NCBI GenBank assembly: GCA_028281265.1
Contig: JANQKE010000188.1
Coordinates: 62,001 to 126,000, forward strand
Origin: Alphaproteobacteria bacterium
GTDB lineage: Bacteria; Pseudomonadota; Alphaproteobacteria; DSM-16000; Inquilinaceae
Direction: 5' to 3'
Length of the DNA stretch: 64,000 bases
Position 1 is the first letter of the stretch, and the number at the start of each line of letters is the position of its first letter. Both the position numbers and the translations under genes were made by a program. The notes under the pieces were generated by a model that saw only the letters and a list, made by a program, of their open reading frames with translations, ran no database searches and was not told where the DNA came from. This document shows, piece by piece, positions 8,549 through 17,478 of this stretch.

Positions 8549-9511
8549 ATGGCCGGTCCTTCCGTTGCCGACCGTATCGCCGACCGCGCCGCCGCGGCCA
8601 CGCCGATGACCGTCGTCCGCACCGTGCGCGGGCTCACGGACCGGGCGATCGCCTGGATCTTCGTCGCACCGACGATCTTCCTGCTGCTGGCGATCAACAT
8701 CTTCCCGCTGATCTGGACGATCAATCTCAGCTTCACGAACTACCGCGCCAACCGGCTGACCCGGCCGGCGGAGTATATCGGCCTGCGCAACTACGAGCGG
8801 CTGCTGACCGACCCCGACATCTGGCACAACATGCAGGTCACCGCCCATTTCGTGCTGTGGACCCTGTTCTTCCAGGTGGTGATCGGGTTCGCCCTGGCCT
8901 GGCTGATCAACCGGCAGTTCAAGGGCCACGGCTTCTGGACCACCATCATCGTGCTGCCGATGATGCTGTCGCCGGCGGTGGTCGGGAATTTCTGGACGTT
9001 CCTGTATCAGCCGCAGATCGGGCTGTTCAACTACGTCATCAGCTTCTTCACCGGGGTCGACCCGTCCTCGTTCGACATGATCGGCTCGGTGGCGCTCGCC
9101 CCCTGGTCGATCGTGATCGTCGACACCTGGATGTGGACCCCGTTCGTGATGCTGATCTGCCTGGCCGGGCTGAGATCGATCCCGGAATCGATCTACGAGG
9201 CGGCGGAGATCGACCGCGCCTCGCCCTGGCGGCAGTTCTGGACCATCACCGTGCCGATGGTGCTGCCGTTCCTGATGCTGGCGGTGCTGTTCCGCGGCAT
9301 CGAGAACTTCAAGATGTTCGACCTGGTGGTCGAACTGACCTCCGGCGGCCCGGGATCGGTGACCGAACTCGCCTCGATCAACCTGAAGCGCGAGGCGTTC
9401 GAGAAGTGGCGGACGGGCTACGCCTCGGCCTATGCGATCATCCTGTTCGTGACCGTGTTCGGGCTGGCCAACATCTACGTCAAGGCGCTGAACAAGGTGA
9501 AGGAACGATGA
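8549..9511 (+). CDS. ABC sugar transporter permease (MalF-type)
   Basis: A 320-residue membrane protein with six predicted helices and the EAA loop (YEAAEIDRASPWRQFWTITV) that docks the ATPase. It is a binding-protein-dependent inner-membrane permease for a sugar or polyol. The ATG at 8549 is chosen because GGAG lies 7 bases upstream; a GTG directly before it is less likely. Its stop overlaps the next permease start (ATGA), showing translational coupling. Confidence 0.92.
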   Translation: MAGPSVADRIADRAAAATPMTVVRTVRGLTDRAIAWIFVAPTIFLLLAINIFPLIWTINLSFTNYRANRLTRPAEYIGLRNYERLLTDPDIWHNMQVTAHFVLWTLFFQVVIGFALAWLINRQFKGHGFWTTIIVLPMMLSPAVVGNFWTFLYQPQIGLFNYVISFFTGVDPSSFDMIGSVALAPWSIVIVDTWMWTPFVMLICLAGLRSIPESIYEAAEIDRASPWRQFWTITVPMVLPFLMLAVLFRGIENFKMFDLVVELTSGGPGSVTELASINLKREAFEKWRTGYASAYAIILFVTVFGLANIYVKALNKVKER

Positions 9512-10455
9512 GTGCCGAAGCCCACTCCGTCGTCGCCCCCTCGACCGGCTGGCGGCGCTTCGCGGCGGTAGTGGTGATCGCCTACGCGCTGGCGATGCTG
9601 GTGCCGCTGGGCTGGATCTTCATCACCGGCTTCAAGTCGCCCAACGATGCGATCGCCTATCCGCCCAAGGTGTTCTTCGAGCCCAGCCTGGAAGGCTACG
9701 TCAACGTCTTCACCACCCGCACCCGGCAGAGCCAGGAATACATGGACAGCCTGCCGCCGCCGGAAACCTGGTACGACGAGCTGGTCCGGTCCCGGAACAT
9801 GGTGATCGCCGGGCCGTCCCGGTTCGGCCAGCGCTTCATGAACTCGCTGATCGTCGGCTTCGGGGCGACGTTCCTGACCGTCTTCCTGGGCACGCTGGCG
9901 GCCTATGCCTTCTCCCGCTTCAAGGTGCCGCTCAAGGACGATCTGCTGTTCTTCATCCTGTCGACCCGGATGATGCCGCCGATCGCGGTCGCGATCCCGA
10001 TCTTCCTGATGTACCGGACGCTGGGGCTCAACGACACCCATCTGGGCCTGATCCTGCTCTACACGGCCGTCAACCTATCGCTGGCGGTGTGGCTCCTGAA
10101 GGGCTTCATGGACGAGATCCCGCGGGAATACGAGGAAGCCGCCCTGATCGACGGCTACACGCGGCTGCAGGCGTTCCGGAAGGTGGTGCTGCCCCAGGCG
10201 ATGACCGGGATCGCGGCGACGGCAATCTTCTGCCTGATCTTCTCGTGGAACGAATACGCCTTTGCGCTGCTGCTGACCTCCGGCCAGGCGCAGACGGCCC
10301 CGCCCTTCATCCCGACCATCATCGGCGAGGGCGGGCTCGACTGGCCGGCCGTCGCGGCGGGCGCGACCCTGTTCATGATCCCGGTCCTGGTGTTCACGGT
10401 CCTGCTGCGCAAGCACCTGCTGCGCGGCATCACCTTCGGGGCGGTGCGCAAATGA
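9508..10455 (+). CDS. ABC sugar transporter permease (MalG-type)
   Basis: A 315-residue partner permease with an EAA loop (YEEAALIDGYTRLQAFRKVV). It starts inside the upstream stop (ATGA) after GAAGGAACG. Between the first and second helices there is an unusually long hydrophilic loop (about residues 50-105, rich in charged residues and PPPETWYDEL), longer than in most MalG-type proteins and presumably facing the periplasm. The gene is followed, again with an ATGA overlap, by a small membrane protein. Confidence 0.92.
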   Translation: MSAEAHSVVAPSTGWRRFAAVVVIAYALAMLVPLGWIFITGFKSPNDAIAYPPKVFFEPSLEGYVNVFTTRTRQSQEYMDSLPPPETWYDELVRSRNMVIAGPSRFGQRFMNSLIVGFGATFLTVFLGTLAAYAFSRFKVPLKDDLLFFILSTRMMPPIAVAIPIFLMYRTLGLNDTHLGLILLYTAVNLSLAVWLLKGFMDEIPREYEEAALIDGYTRLQAFRKVVLPQAMTGIAATAIFCLIFSWNEYAFALLLTSGQAQTAPPFIPTIIGEGGLDWPAVAAGATLFMIPVLVFTVLLRKHLLRGITFGAVRK

Positions 10456-10652
10456 CCCGATACCTGACCGATTTCCTGCGCGGTCTCTTACGTTGCCGCC
10501 GCGGACCGTGGGAGATGCTGGCCACCATCTTCATCGCCGTCGGGGTGGTGATGCTGATGCAGCCGCTTGCGATCGTGCTGTTCTCCTACTCCTTCGTCAC
10601 CCTGCTGATCGGCGTGGTGATGTTCCTGATCGTCAGCCATTTCCCGGAATGA
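10452..10652 (+). CDS. Small two-helix membrane protein of the ABC operon
   Basis: A 66-residue protein that starts on the ATGA overlapping the permease stop and ends 6 bases before the ATPase gene, so it is firmly inside the operon. It has an Arg-rich N-terminus (RYLTDFLRGLLRCRRGP) followed by two hydrophobic helices (about residues 23-41 and 44-62) joined by a short turn, with no signal peptidase site. The coupled start, conserved spacing and sensible composition argue for a real gene. It may be an accessory subunit of the importer; no function is known. Confidence 0.75.
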   Translation: MTRYLTDFLRGLLRCRRGPWEMLATIFIAVGVVMLMQPLAIVLFSYSFVTLLIGVVMFLIVSHFPE

Positions 10653-10658
10653 CCCGCC

Positions 10659-11756
10659 ATGGCCGAGATCGTCATCGAGAACCTGCACAAGGCCTTCGGC
10701 GACTTCACCGCGGTGAAGAGCTCCAGCTTCACCATCGCCGACGGCGAGTTCTTCATGCTGCTGGGGCCGTCGGGCTGCGGGAAGACCACGACCTTGCGGA
10801 TGATCGCGGGGCTGGAGCTGCCGACCTCCGGCAAGGTCTATATCGACGGGGAGGAGGTGTCGCAGAAGCGCGCCTCCCAGCGGGACATCGCCTTCGTCTT
10901 CCAGATGTTCGCGCTCTACCCGCACATGAACGTCTACCGCAACATCGCCTATCCGCTGGCGAGCCAGGGCATGGCCCGGTCCGACATCAGGGCCCGGGTC
11001 GGGGAGGTGGCGGAGATGCTGCGCATCACCTCGATCCTCAAGCGGCCGGTCGGCGGGCTGTCCGGCGGCGACCGGCAGCGGGTGGCCTTGGGCCGGGCCA
11101 TCGTCCGCCGGCCCAAGGCGTTCATGATGGATGAGCCGCTGGGGGCGCTGGATGCCGAGTTCCGCGAACTGATGGCCGAGGAGCTGCGCGACCTGCACGA
11201 CCGGATCGGGGCGACCACCGTCTACGTCACCCACGACCAGCTCGAAGCCATGCAGATGGGCGACAAGATCGTGGTCATGAACCACGGCGTGGTCGAGCAG
11301 TTCGGCACCCCGCAGGAGATCTACGACCGGCCGGCGACCCTGTATGTGGCCGACTTCATCGGCTCCCCGCCGATGAACTTCCTGGCCTTCGACGGCGCGC
11401 TCGCCCCCGGTCAGGCGAGCGTGCATCTGGGCGACTGCGCGGTCGCGGTCCCGCCGGTGCGGGAGGGGATGAGCGGCCGGCCCCTGGCGCTGGGCGTCCG
11501 GCCCGAGCATGTCCGGCTCGACGATCACGGGCGGCTGCGCGGCGAGGTGTTCGAGACCGAGTATCTCGGCACCACCCAGATCGCCACGATCGAGACCGCG
11601 TTCGGCACGCTCAAGGCCCGGCTGCCCGCGGCCCGGCGGCTGGAGATCGGCGAGCGGGTCGGCCTGTCCTTCTATGCGCCGCGGCTGTCGCTGTTCGACC
11701 GGCACACCGGCCGGGCGGTCCGTACCGCGCTGACCGAGGGCGAGTACCATGGCTGA
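10659..11756 (+). CDS. ABC transporter ATP-binding protein (UgpC/MsmK type), first
   Basis: A 365-residue ATPase. It has Walker A GPSGCGKTT, Q-loop region FVFQMFALYPH, signature LSGGDRQRV (Asp in place of the usual Gln), Walker B AFMMDEPLGALD and H-loop YVTHDQ. The C-terminal regulatory OB-type domain (about residues 235-365) is typical of sugar importers and lets such ATPases be shared between transporters. It follows the small membrane protein by 6 bases, and its end overlaps the second ATPase gene by 8 bases. Confidence 0.93.
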   Translation: MAEIVIENLHKAFGDFTAVKSSSFTIADGEFFMLLGPSGCGKTTTLRMIAGLELPTSGKVYIDGEEVSQKRASQRDIAFVFQMFALYPHMNVYRNIAYPLASQGMARSDIRARVGEVAEMLRITSILKRPVGGLSGGDRQRVALGRAIVRRPKAFMMDEPLGALDAEFRELMAEELRDLHDRIGATTVYVTHDQLEAMQMGDKIVVMNHGVVEQFGTPQEIYDRPATLYVADFIGSPPMNFLAFDGALAPGQASVHLGDCAVAVPPVREGMSGRPLALGVRPEHVRLDDHGRLRGEVFETEYLGTTQIATIETAFGTLKARLPAARRLEIGERVGLSFYAPRLSLFDRHTGRAVRTALTEGEYHG

Positions 11757-12753
11757 GGTCCGGCTGACGGGGGTCAGCAAGAGCTTCGGCAAGACGGTCG
11801 CCATCCGGGACGTCGACCTCGCCGTGGCCGACGGGGAGTTCGTCGTCCTGCTCGGCCCGACCGGGGCCGGCAAGACGACGACCCTGCGCACCGTCGCCGG
11901 CCTGGAACGGCCCGAGACCGGCACGGTGCATATCGGTGGGAAGGACGTGACCCGCAGCGCCCCGGCCGAACGGGACGTCGCCTTCGTCTTCCAGCAATAC
12001 TCGCTCTATCCGCATCTGACCGTGTTCGAGAACATGGCCTTCCCTTTACGGTCCCCGGCCCGCCGGGTGCCGGAAGACCGGATCACCGAGCGGGTCGGCC
12101 AGGTCGCCGAGATGCTCAGGATCGACCACAAGCTGGCCAACAAGGCGACCCGGCTTTCGGGCGGGGAGATGCAGCGGGTGGCGATCGGCCGGGCTTTGGT
12201 GCGCGACCCCTCGATCTTCCTGATGGACGAGCCGCTCTCCAGCCTCGACGCCAAGCTGCGCGCCGGCCTGCGGGTCGAGCTCAAGCGTATCCAGTACGAG
12301 CTCGGGGCCACGATCCTGTACGTCACCCACGACCAGATCGAGGCGATGACGCTCGCCACCCGGGTCGGCGTGCTCAACCAGGGCCGGCTGGTCCAGATCG
12401 GCACGCCGAAACAGATCTACGAGGATCCCGACGACATTTACGTCGCCGGCCGTCTGGGCAGCCCGCGCATCAACCTCGTGCCGGCGGGCGTGATCGCCGT
12501 TCCCGCCCCGCCGGGCACCGCGACGGTCGGGCTGCGCACCGAGCATGTCGAGATCGGCCGGGACGGCACGCCGGCCACCATCGACCGGATCGAGCATCTC
12601 GGCGACCAGAGCCGGGCGCACATGACCGTCGCCGGCACGCCGTTCACCGTGCTGGTCGATGCCCATACCGACCTGGCGCCGGGGGACTCGGTCGGTCTGA
12701 GCCCCCGCGCGCCGCTGTTCTTCGATGCGGCGGGCACCCGCATCCGCGCTTAG
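11749..12753 (+). CDS. ABC transporter ATP-binding protein (UgpC/MsmK type), second
   Basis: A 334-residue ATPase with Walker A GPTGAGKTT, signature LSGGEMQRV, Walker B IFLMDEPLSSLD and H-loop YVTHDQ, plus a shorter C-terminal regulatory domain. It overlaps the first ATPase gene by 8 bases. Two different ATPase genes next to one permease pair suggest a heterodimer. Another option is that one of them energises the second importer at 20.8-24.1 kb, which has none of its own. Confidence 0.93.
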   Translation: MAEVRLTGVSKSFGKTVAIRDVDLAVADGEFVVLLGPTGAGKTTTLRTVAGLERPETGTVHIGGKDVTRSAPAERDVAFVFQQYSLYPHLTVFENMAFPLRSPARRVPEDRITERVGQVAEMLRIDHKLANKATRLSGGEMQRVAIGRALVRDPSIFLMDEPLSSLDAKLRAGLRVELKRIQYELGATILYVTHDQIEAMTLATRVGVLNQGRLVQIGTPKQIYEDPDDIYVAGRLGSPRINLVPAGVIAVPAPPGTATVGLRTEHVEIGRDGTPATIDRIEHLGDQSRAHMTVAGTPFTVLVDAHTDLAPGDSVGLSPRAPLFFDAAGTRIRA

Positions 12754-12798
12754 GGAAGAGGGACGATCGGCGTCGGCACCGACCCGGAAGGAAGCACC

Positions 12799-14424
12799 AT
12801 GGATCAGTTCATCAACACCAAGGAAACCCTGGTCACCGAGGCGCTGGACGGGCTGCTGCGGACCTCCGGCGGCCGGATCGCCCGGCTCGACGGCTATCCG
12901 CACATCAAGGTCATCGTGCGGTCGGACGGGCCGAAGGACCGGGTGGCGCTGGTCTCGGGCGGCGGCTCGGGGCACGAGCCGGCCCATGCCGGCTTCGTCG
13001 GCGAGGGCATGCTCACGGCCGCCGTCTGCGGGGAGGTCTTCGCCTCGCCCTCCGTCGACGCGGTCCTGGCCGGCATCCTGGCGGTGACCGGGGCGCCGGG
13101 ATGCCTCTTGATCGTCAAGAACTACACCGGCGACCGGCTCAATTTCGGCCTGGCGGCGGAGAAGGCGCGCGCGCTCGGGTACGAGGTCGAGATGGTGGTG
13201 GTCGAGGACGACGTCGCCATCCCCGATGCCGCCCAGGCTCGCGGGGTCGCCGGCACGCTGTTCGTGCACAAGGTCGCCGGGGCGGCGGCGGCCGAGGGGG
13301 CGGATCTCGCCACCGTCGCCGCGGCGGCGCGGAGGGTGGCCGACAAGGTCGTCTCGATCGGCATGTCGCTCGACACCTGCATGATCCCCGGGGCGGCCCG
13401 GGAGGCGCGGATCGAGCCGGGCCAGGCCGAACTCGGGCTCGGCATCCACGGCGAGCCGGGGATCGAGAAGGTGCCGTTCGACGGGGCCAGGGGGGCGGTG
13501 GCGCTGGTGTTGAGCCGGCTGCGCGACCATTACGACCATACGGTTCCGCACGCGCTGCTGCTCAACAATCTCGGCAGTTGCACCGAGCTGGAGATGGGGG
13601 TGCTGGCCGAGGAGATCACCCGGTCCGATCTGGCCGATGCGCTCACCCGGGTGGTGGGGCCGGCGCCGCTGATGACCTCGCTCGACATGCGCGGCTTCTC
13701 GGTCTCCCTGCTGGCGCTGACCGAGCGGGAGCAGGCCTGGCTCGACGCGCCGACCGGTGCCCCGGCCTGGCCCGGTAGCCACGCCATCCATCGGCCCGAC
13801 GTGCTGCCGATGCCGGCGGGGCTGGGGGAAACCGCACAGCCGACCCCGTCGGCCGATCCGCAGCGGCGGGCCTGGCTGCTGAAGGCCTGCGGCATCCTCG
13901 AAGCCCAGGAGGTCGACCTCAACGTGCTCGATGCCAAGACCGGCGACGGCGACACGGGCTCGACCGTCGCCACCGCGGCCCGGGCGGTTTCCGCCATGGT
14001 GGACGCCCTCCCCTTGGCCGATCCGCCGGCGCTGCTGCGGGCGATCAGCGGGGAGCTGAGCACGGCCATGGGCGGCTCCAGCGGCGTGCTGCTGGCCATC
14101 TTCTGCGCCGCGGCGGGGGAAGCGGCCGAGGACGGTGCCGGTTTGCCGGCCGCCCTGGAAGCCGGGCTCGACCGCATGATGGCCGTCGGCGGGGCCAGGC
14201 CCGGCGACCGGACCATGATCGACGCCCTGGCGCCGGCCCTTGAGGCGCTGGCCGCCGGGGAAGCGATGCCGGCCGTCGCGGCGGCGGCCCGGCAGGGGGC
14301 CGACGCCACCAGGGCGATGCCCGCCCGTGCCGGCCGCTCCGCCAATGTCTCGATCGCCGACCTCGAAGGTCACGCCGATCCCGGGGCCGAGGCGGTGGCC
14401 CGCCTGTTCGCCGGTCTCGCCTGA
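12799..14424 (+). CDS. Dihydroxyacetone kinase, fused DhaK-DhaL
   Basis: A 541-residue two-domain kinase. The DhaK domain (about 1-330) has the GGGSGHEPAHAGFVG motif and GLGIHGEPG, whose His forms the covalent hemiaminal with the ketose substrate. The DhaL domain (about 350-541) has the Mg-ATP motif TGDGDTGST and GGSSG. The length and fusion match ATP-dependent enzymes of the Citrobacter type (about 550 residues). The family also includes kinases for erythrulose and other C3/C4 ketoses, so the substrate is open. GGAAGGAAGC precedes the ATG. Confidence 0.9.
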   Translation: MDQFINTKETLVTEALDGLLRTSGGRIARLDGYPHIKVIVRSDGPKDRVALVSGGGSGHEPAHAGFVGEGMLTAAVCGEVFASPSVDAVLAGILAVTGAPGCLLIVKNYTGDRLNFGLAAEKARALGYEVEMVVVEDDVAIPDAAQARGVAGTLFVHKVAGAAAAEGADLATVAAAARRVADKVVSIGMSLDTCMIPGAAREARIEPGQAELGLGIHGEPGIEKVPFDGARGAVALVLSRLRDHYDHTVPHALLLNNLGSCTELEMGVLAEEITRSDLADALTRVVGPAPLMTSLDMRGFSVSLLALTEREQAWLDAPTGAPAWPGSHAIHRPDVLPMPAGLGETAQPTPSADPQRRAWLLKACGILEAQEVDLNVLDAKTGDGDTGSTVATAARAVSAMVDALPLADPPALLRAISGELSTAMGGSSGVLLAIFCAAAGEAAEDGAGLPAALEAGLDRMMAVGGARPGDRTMIDALAPALEALAAGEAMPAVAAAARQGADATRAMPARAGRSANVSIADLEGHADPGAEAVARLFAGLA

Positions 14425-14456
14425 GGACCGCGCACCGCATGGGGGGAGGGGCCGCG

Positions 14457-15161
14457 ATGTCCGATCGAACAGGCCGGCCGCAGCCGGTCCGGGCCGGTTG
14501 CCGCCGGCCCTTCGCTCCCGACCCGGTCCGCCCGGCGCGGGCCGTCGGGCTGACCGCGGATCTGCTCGAAGCCGCGGCCCGGGCGCTGCTGCAGGCCGAG
14601 GATCGGCTGGGAGTGCTGGACACCGCGATCGGTGACGGCGATCACGGCCGCAACATGGCCCGCGGCGCCCGCGCCGTTGCCGGGATCGCCCGGGACGTCG
14701 TGGAACGGCCGCTGCCCGAGGCGTTGCACCGCCTGGGCATGACGGTCGTGAACTCGGTCGGTGGTGCTGCCGGGCCGCTCTACGGGTCCTGCCTCTTGGC
14801 GATGGCGCAGGCGGCCGAGACCGAAGCCCCCGGTCGGCCGATCGATCCGCCGATGCTGGCGCGCCTGTGGGCGGCGGGCGTCGAGGCGGTCAAGCGGCGC
14901 GGACGTTCGGATGTCGGGGCGAAGACGATGCTGGACGTGTTGGTGCCGGCGCTCGCCGCGCTGTCCGCCAGCCCCCGCCTGACGGCCGAAGCGGTGCGGG
15001 CGGCCGCCGAGGCGGGGCTCGCCGGCACCGGGCCGATGCGGGCCACCAAGGGCCGGGCGGCCTATCTCGGGGACCGGTCGGTCGGTCACCTGGACCCCGG
15101 CGCGGCATCGGCGGCCTTGATCATCGAAAGGGTGATCGATGCCGTGGAAGCCGGCCGATGA
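14457..15161 (+). CDS. dhaL: Dihydroxyacetone kinase subunit DhaL
   Basis: A separate ADP-binding DhaL subunit of 234 residues. It shows the metal-binding motif AIGDGDHGRNM (about residues 55-65), GGAAGPLYGS and AKTMLDVLVPA. In PEP-dependent systems DhaL holds ADP permanently and is rephosphorylated by DhaM. The ATG at 14457 is preferred to 14439 because GGGGAGGGG lies between them as ribosome-binding site. Its stop overlaps the dhaM start (ATGA). Confidence 0.9.
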   Translation: MSDRTGRPQPVRAGCRRPFAPDPVRPARAVGLTADLLEAAARALLQAEDRLGVLDTAIGDGDHGRNMARGARAVAGIARDVVERPLPEALHRLGMTVVNSVGGAAGPLYGSCLLAMAQAAETEAPGRPIDPPMLARLWAAGVEAVKRRGRSDVGAKTMLDVLVPALAALSASPRLTAEAVRAAAEAGLAGTGPMRATKGRAAYLGDRSVGHLDPGAASAALIIERVIDAVEAGR

Positions 15162-15541
15162 CGGCCCGGGTCTCCCTGGTGATCGTGTCCCACTCCCCGG
15201 GGATCGCCCGGGGCACGGTCGACATGGTCCGGCAGATGGTGGGCGACGAGATCGCGGTGGTCGGTGTCGGCGGCCGGCCCGACGGCAGCCTGGGGACGGA
15301 TTGCCCGATGATCCGGGCGGCGATCGAATCGGTCTATTCGAAGGCGGGGGTCGCCGTCCTGGTCGACCTGGGCGGAGCCGAGACCAACAGCGAGATGGCG
15401 ATCGAACAGTTGCCGCCGGCCTGGGCGGATCGGGTGACGATCTGCGATGCCGCGATCGTCGAAGGGGCGATCATGGCGGCGACCGAGGCTGCCGCCGGCG
15501 CCGATCTCGACGCCGTCCGGCGGGCGGCAGAGGAGTACTAG
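15158..15541 (+). CDS. dhaM: DhaM, EIIA-type phosphotransfer subunit of dihydroxyacetone kinase
   Basis: A 127-residue protein of the mannose-type EIIA fold. The phosphorylated His is in LVIVSHSPGIARG (residue 12), and VDLGGAETNSEMAIE is typical of DhaM. It passes phosphate from HPr to the ADP on DhaL. In E. coli, DhaM is one polypeptide that also carries HPr and a piece of enzyme I; here those parts are separate genes that follow immediately. It starts in the dhaL stop (ATGA). Confidence 0.9.
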   Translation: MTARVSLVIVSHSPGIARGTVDMVRQMVGDEIAVVGVGGRPDGSLGTDCPMIRAAIESVYSKAGVAVLVDLGGAETNSEMAIEQLPPAWADRVTICDAAIVEGAIMAATEAAAGADLDAVRRAAEEY

Positions 15542-15544
15542 TCA

Positions 15545-15844
15545 GTGGCTTCGGCTGTCCCGTCCGTGCCGTTGCTCGAAGCGGCGGTGTCGATCGCCGA
15601 CGACAGCGGCCTGCACGCCCGACCGTCGGTGGCGCTGTCCCAACTCGCCAAGCGGTTCGCCGCGCGCGTGGAACTCACGGTCGGCGAGGCCGGACCGTGG
15701 GTGAACGCGAAATCCGCCACCGCCGTCCTGCGCCTGAAAGCCAGCCGCGGGGACACCCTGTCGGTGCGGGCCGAAGGAGACGATGCGCGCCAGGCGATCG
15801 ATGCCGTGATCGCGCTGGTCGCGCGCGGTTTCGACCCACCGTGA
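15545..15844 (+). CDS. HPr family phosphocarrier protein
   Basis: A 99-residue HPr-like protein. The phosphorylated His sits in SGLHARPSVAL (residue 25) and the second conserved segment is VNAKSATAVLRL. It should carry phosphate from the enzyme I encoded next to DhaM. It begins at GTG three bases after the dhaM stop, and its own stop overlaps the GTG of the enzyme I gene (GTGA). Confidence 0.9.
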   Translation: MASAVPSVPLLEAAVSIADDSGLHARPSVALSQLAKRFAARVELTVGEAGPWVNAKSATAVLRLKASRGDTLSVRAEGDDARQAIDAVIALVARGFDPP

Positions 15845-17478
15845 GCGGTGATCCCGATACGCTTGCCCTGACCACAGGCCGCTGCGGCAGTTCCGGCCGG
15901 GTGGTCGCCCCCCTGGTCGTCCTGCCGGCGTTGGAACGCCCCCGGCCGAAGGCGGGCGAGGTGCCGGGAGCGGCCGCGCCGATGACCCGGTTTCGGGGGG
16001 CCTTGATGGCCGTGCGCAGCGAATTGGCCGATCTGGCCGACCGAGCGCCGCGGGCCGAAGCCGGGATCATCGCGTTCCAGCAGGCCGTCCTGGACGACCC
16101 CGAGATGATCGACCCCGTCGCCGACGCGATCGCCGCCGGGGACGACCCGGGCAAGGCCTGGCACGCCGCCTTCGCCGCCGCGATCGCCGAGCTGGATGCC
16201 GGGGACGACCCGACCTGGGCGGTGCGGGGGGACGATCTGCGCGAGCTCAGGGACCGGGTCGGATCGATCCTGCAGCCGGGCGGACACGCCCGATCCGCGG
16301 AACCGGCCGATCTGGCCGGGCATATCCTGTGGACCGACAGGATCGGCCCGGCCGCCTTCATCGAGGCGTGCCTTGCCGGCCTCGCCGGTGCCGTGGTGCG
16401 TCAGGCGAGCCCGGCCAGCCACATCGCCATCATCGCCCGATCCCGCGGCGTGCCGCTCCTGGTCGGTGCGTCGGGCCCGCTGCCGGAGCACGGGCCGCGG
16501 GGCGATCACCTGCTCGACGCGGATGCCGGCGGCCTGTGGCGCCTGCCATCGTCCGCCGCCGCGCCGGTTCGCGCCGGCGTGCCCGGCCCGGGGGCACCGG
16601 CCGCCCGGCCGGGCGCGGTCGCGACCGACACCGGCGATCCGGTTGCGCTGACCGTCAGCGTGGATCAACCGCTGCGCCCCGGCGCCGGGCTCCCCGAGGC
16701 GGCATCGGCGGTGGGGCTGGTGCGGACGGAGTTCGTCGGCGCCGATGCCGGCCGGCCGCTGGCCGAAGCCGCCCAGACCGGCCGCTACCGGGCGATCCTG
16801 GCGGCCGGGGCCAGCCGGCCGGTGGTCTTCCGGCTGTTCGATGCGGGCGGCGACAAGCCGCTGATCGGCCTGACCGGGCCGGAAGAACCCAACCCGCTGC
16901 TGGGTCCCAGGGGGATCCGGGCCCTGTTGCAGGCGCCGGACCTGCTCGCGATCCACATCCGTGCGCTGCTGCGGGCATGCGGACGGGAAGGGGCCGCGAC
17001 GGCCGATCTCCTGCTCCCCATGGTCGGGACGATGGAGGAGGTGACGGCCGCCCGCGCGGCCGTCGATGCCGCGGCAACCGCCGTACGGGCCGAAGGGGTC
17101 GCCGTTCCGCCGGTCCGTCTGGGACTGATGGTGGAGGTGCCGGCGACCGCGCTGACCATCGACCGCTTCGAGGCGGACTTCCTGGTGCTCGGCGGCAACG
17201 ATCTGGCGCAATACGCCCTGGCCCGGTCGCGGGACCGGGAGATCTCCTGCTACAATGCCGGGGTGACGCATCCGGCGGTGGTGGAGATGATCGAACGCAC
17301 GGTGGCCTCGGCCCGGCGCCGGGACCTGCCGCTCAGCTATTGCGGGCCGCTGCTGGACGAGCCCGGTGCTTTGTCCATGGTCCTGTCGGCCGGTGTCCGC
17401 ACGCTGGTGGTGCCGATATCGGCTCTGGCGCCGGTGGCGGGGGCCGTCCGCGCCTGGCCGGAGGCGGCGGCGGGATGA
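15841..17478 (+). CDS. ptsI: PTS enzyme I (PEP-protein phosphotransferase)
   Basis: A 545-residue enzyme I. The active His is in ASPASHIAIIARSRGVPLLVG. The PEP-binding barrel shows RLFDAGGDKP, NPLLGPRGIRALL, VLGGNDLAQYALARSRD and a Cys near CYNAGVTHP. It takes phosphate from PEP and passes it to HPr. It starts at GTG inside the HPr stop and ends in an ATGA overlap with the next gene. A complete EI-HPr-DhaM relay beside the kinase makes this locus self-contained. Confidence 0.92.
   Translation: MSGDPDTLALTTGRCGSSGRVVAPLVVLPALERPRPKAGEVPGAAAPMTRFRGALMAVRSELADLADRAPRAEAGIIAFQQAVLDDPEMIDPVADAIAAGDDPGKAWHAAFAAAIAELDAGDDPTWAVRGDDLRELRDRVGSILQPGGHARSAEPADLAGHILWTDRIGPAAFIEACLAGLAGAVVRQASPASHIAIIARSRGVPLLVGASGPLPEHGPRGDHLLDADAGGLWRLPSSAAAPVRAGVPGPGAPAARPGAVATDTGDPVALTVSVDQPLRPGAGLPEAASAVGLVRTEFVGADAGRPLAEAAQTGRYRAILAAGASRPVVFRLFDAGGDKPLIGLTGPEEPNPLLGPRGIRALLQAPDLLAIHIRALLRACGREGAATADLLLPMVGTMEEVTAARAAVDAAATAVRAEGVAVPPVRLGLMVEVPATALTIDRFEADFLVLGGNDLAQYALARSRDREISCYNAGVTHPAVVEMIERTVASARRRDLPLSYCGPLLDEPGALSMVLSAGVRTLVVPISALAPVAGAVRAWPEAAAG

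Noticed and set aside
12046-14373. 775-codon minus-strand frame opposite the second ATPase and DhaK-DhaL
   Set aside because: His/Arg/Gly/Pro-rich shadow of two clear genes with all family motifs on the other strand.
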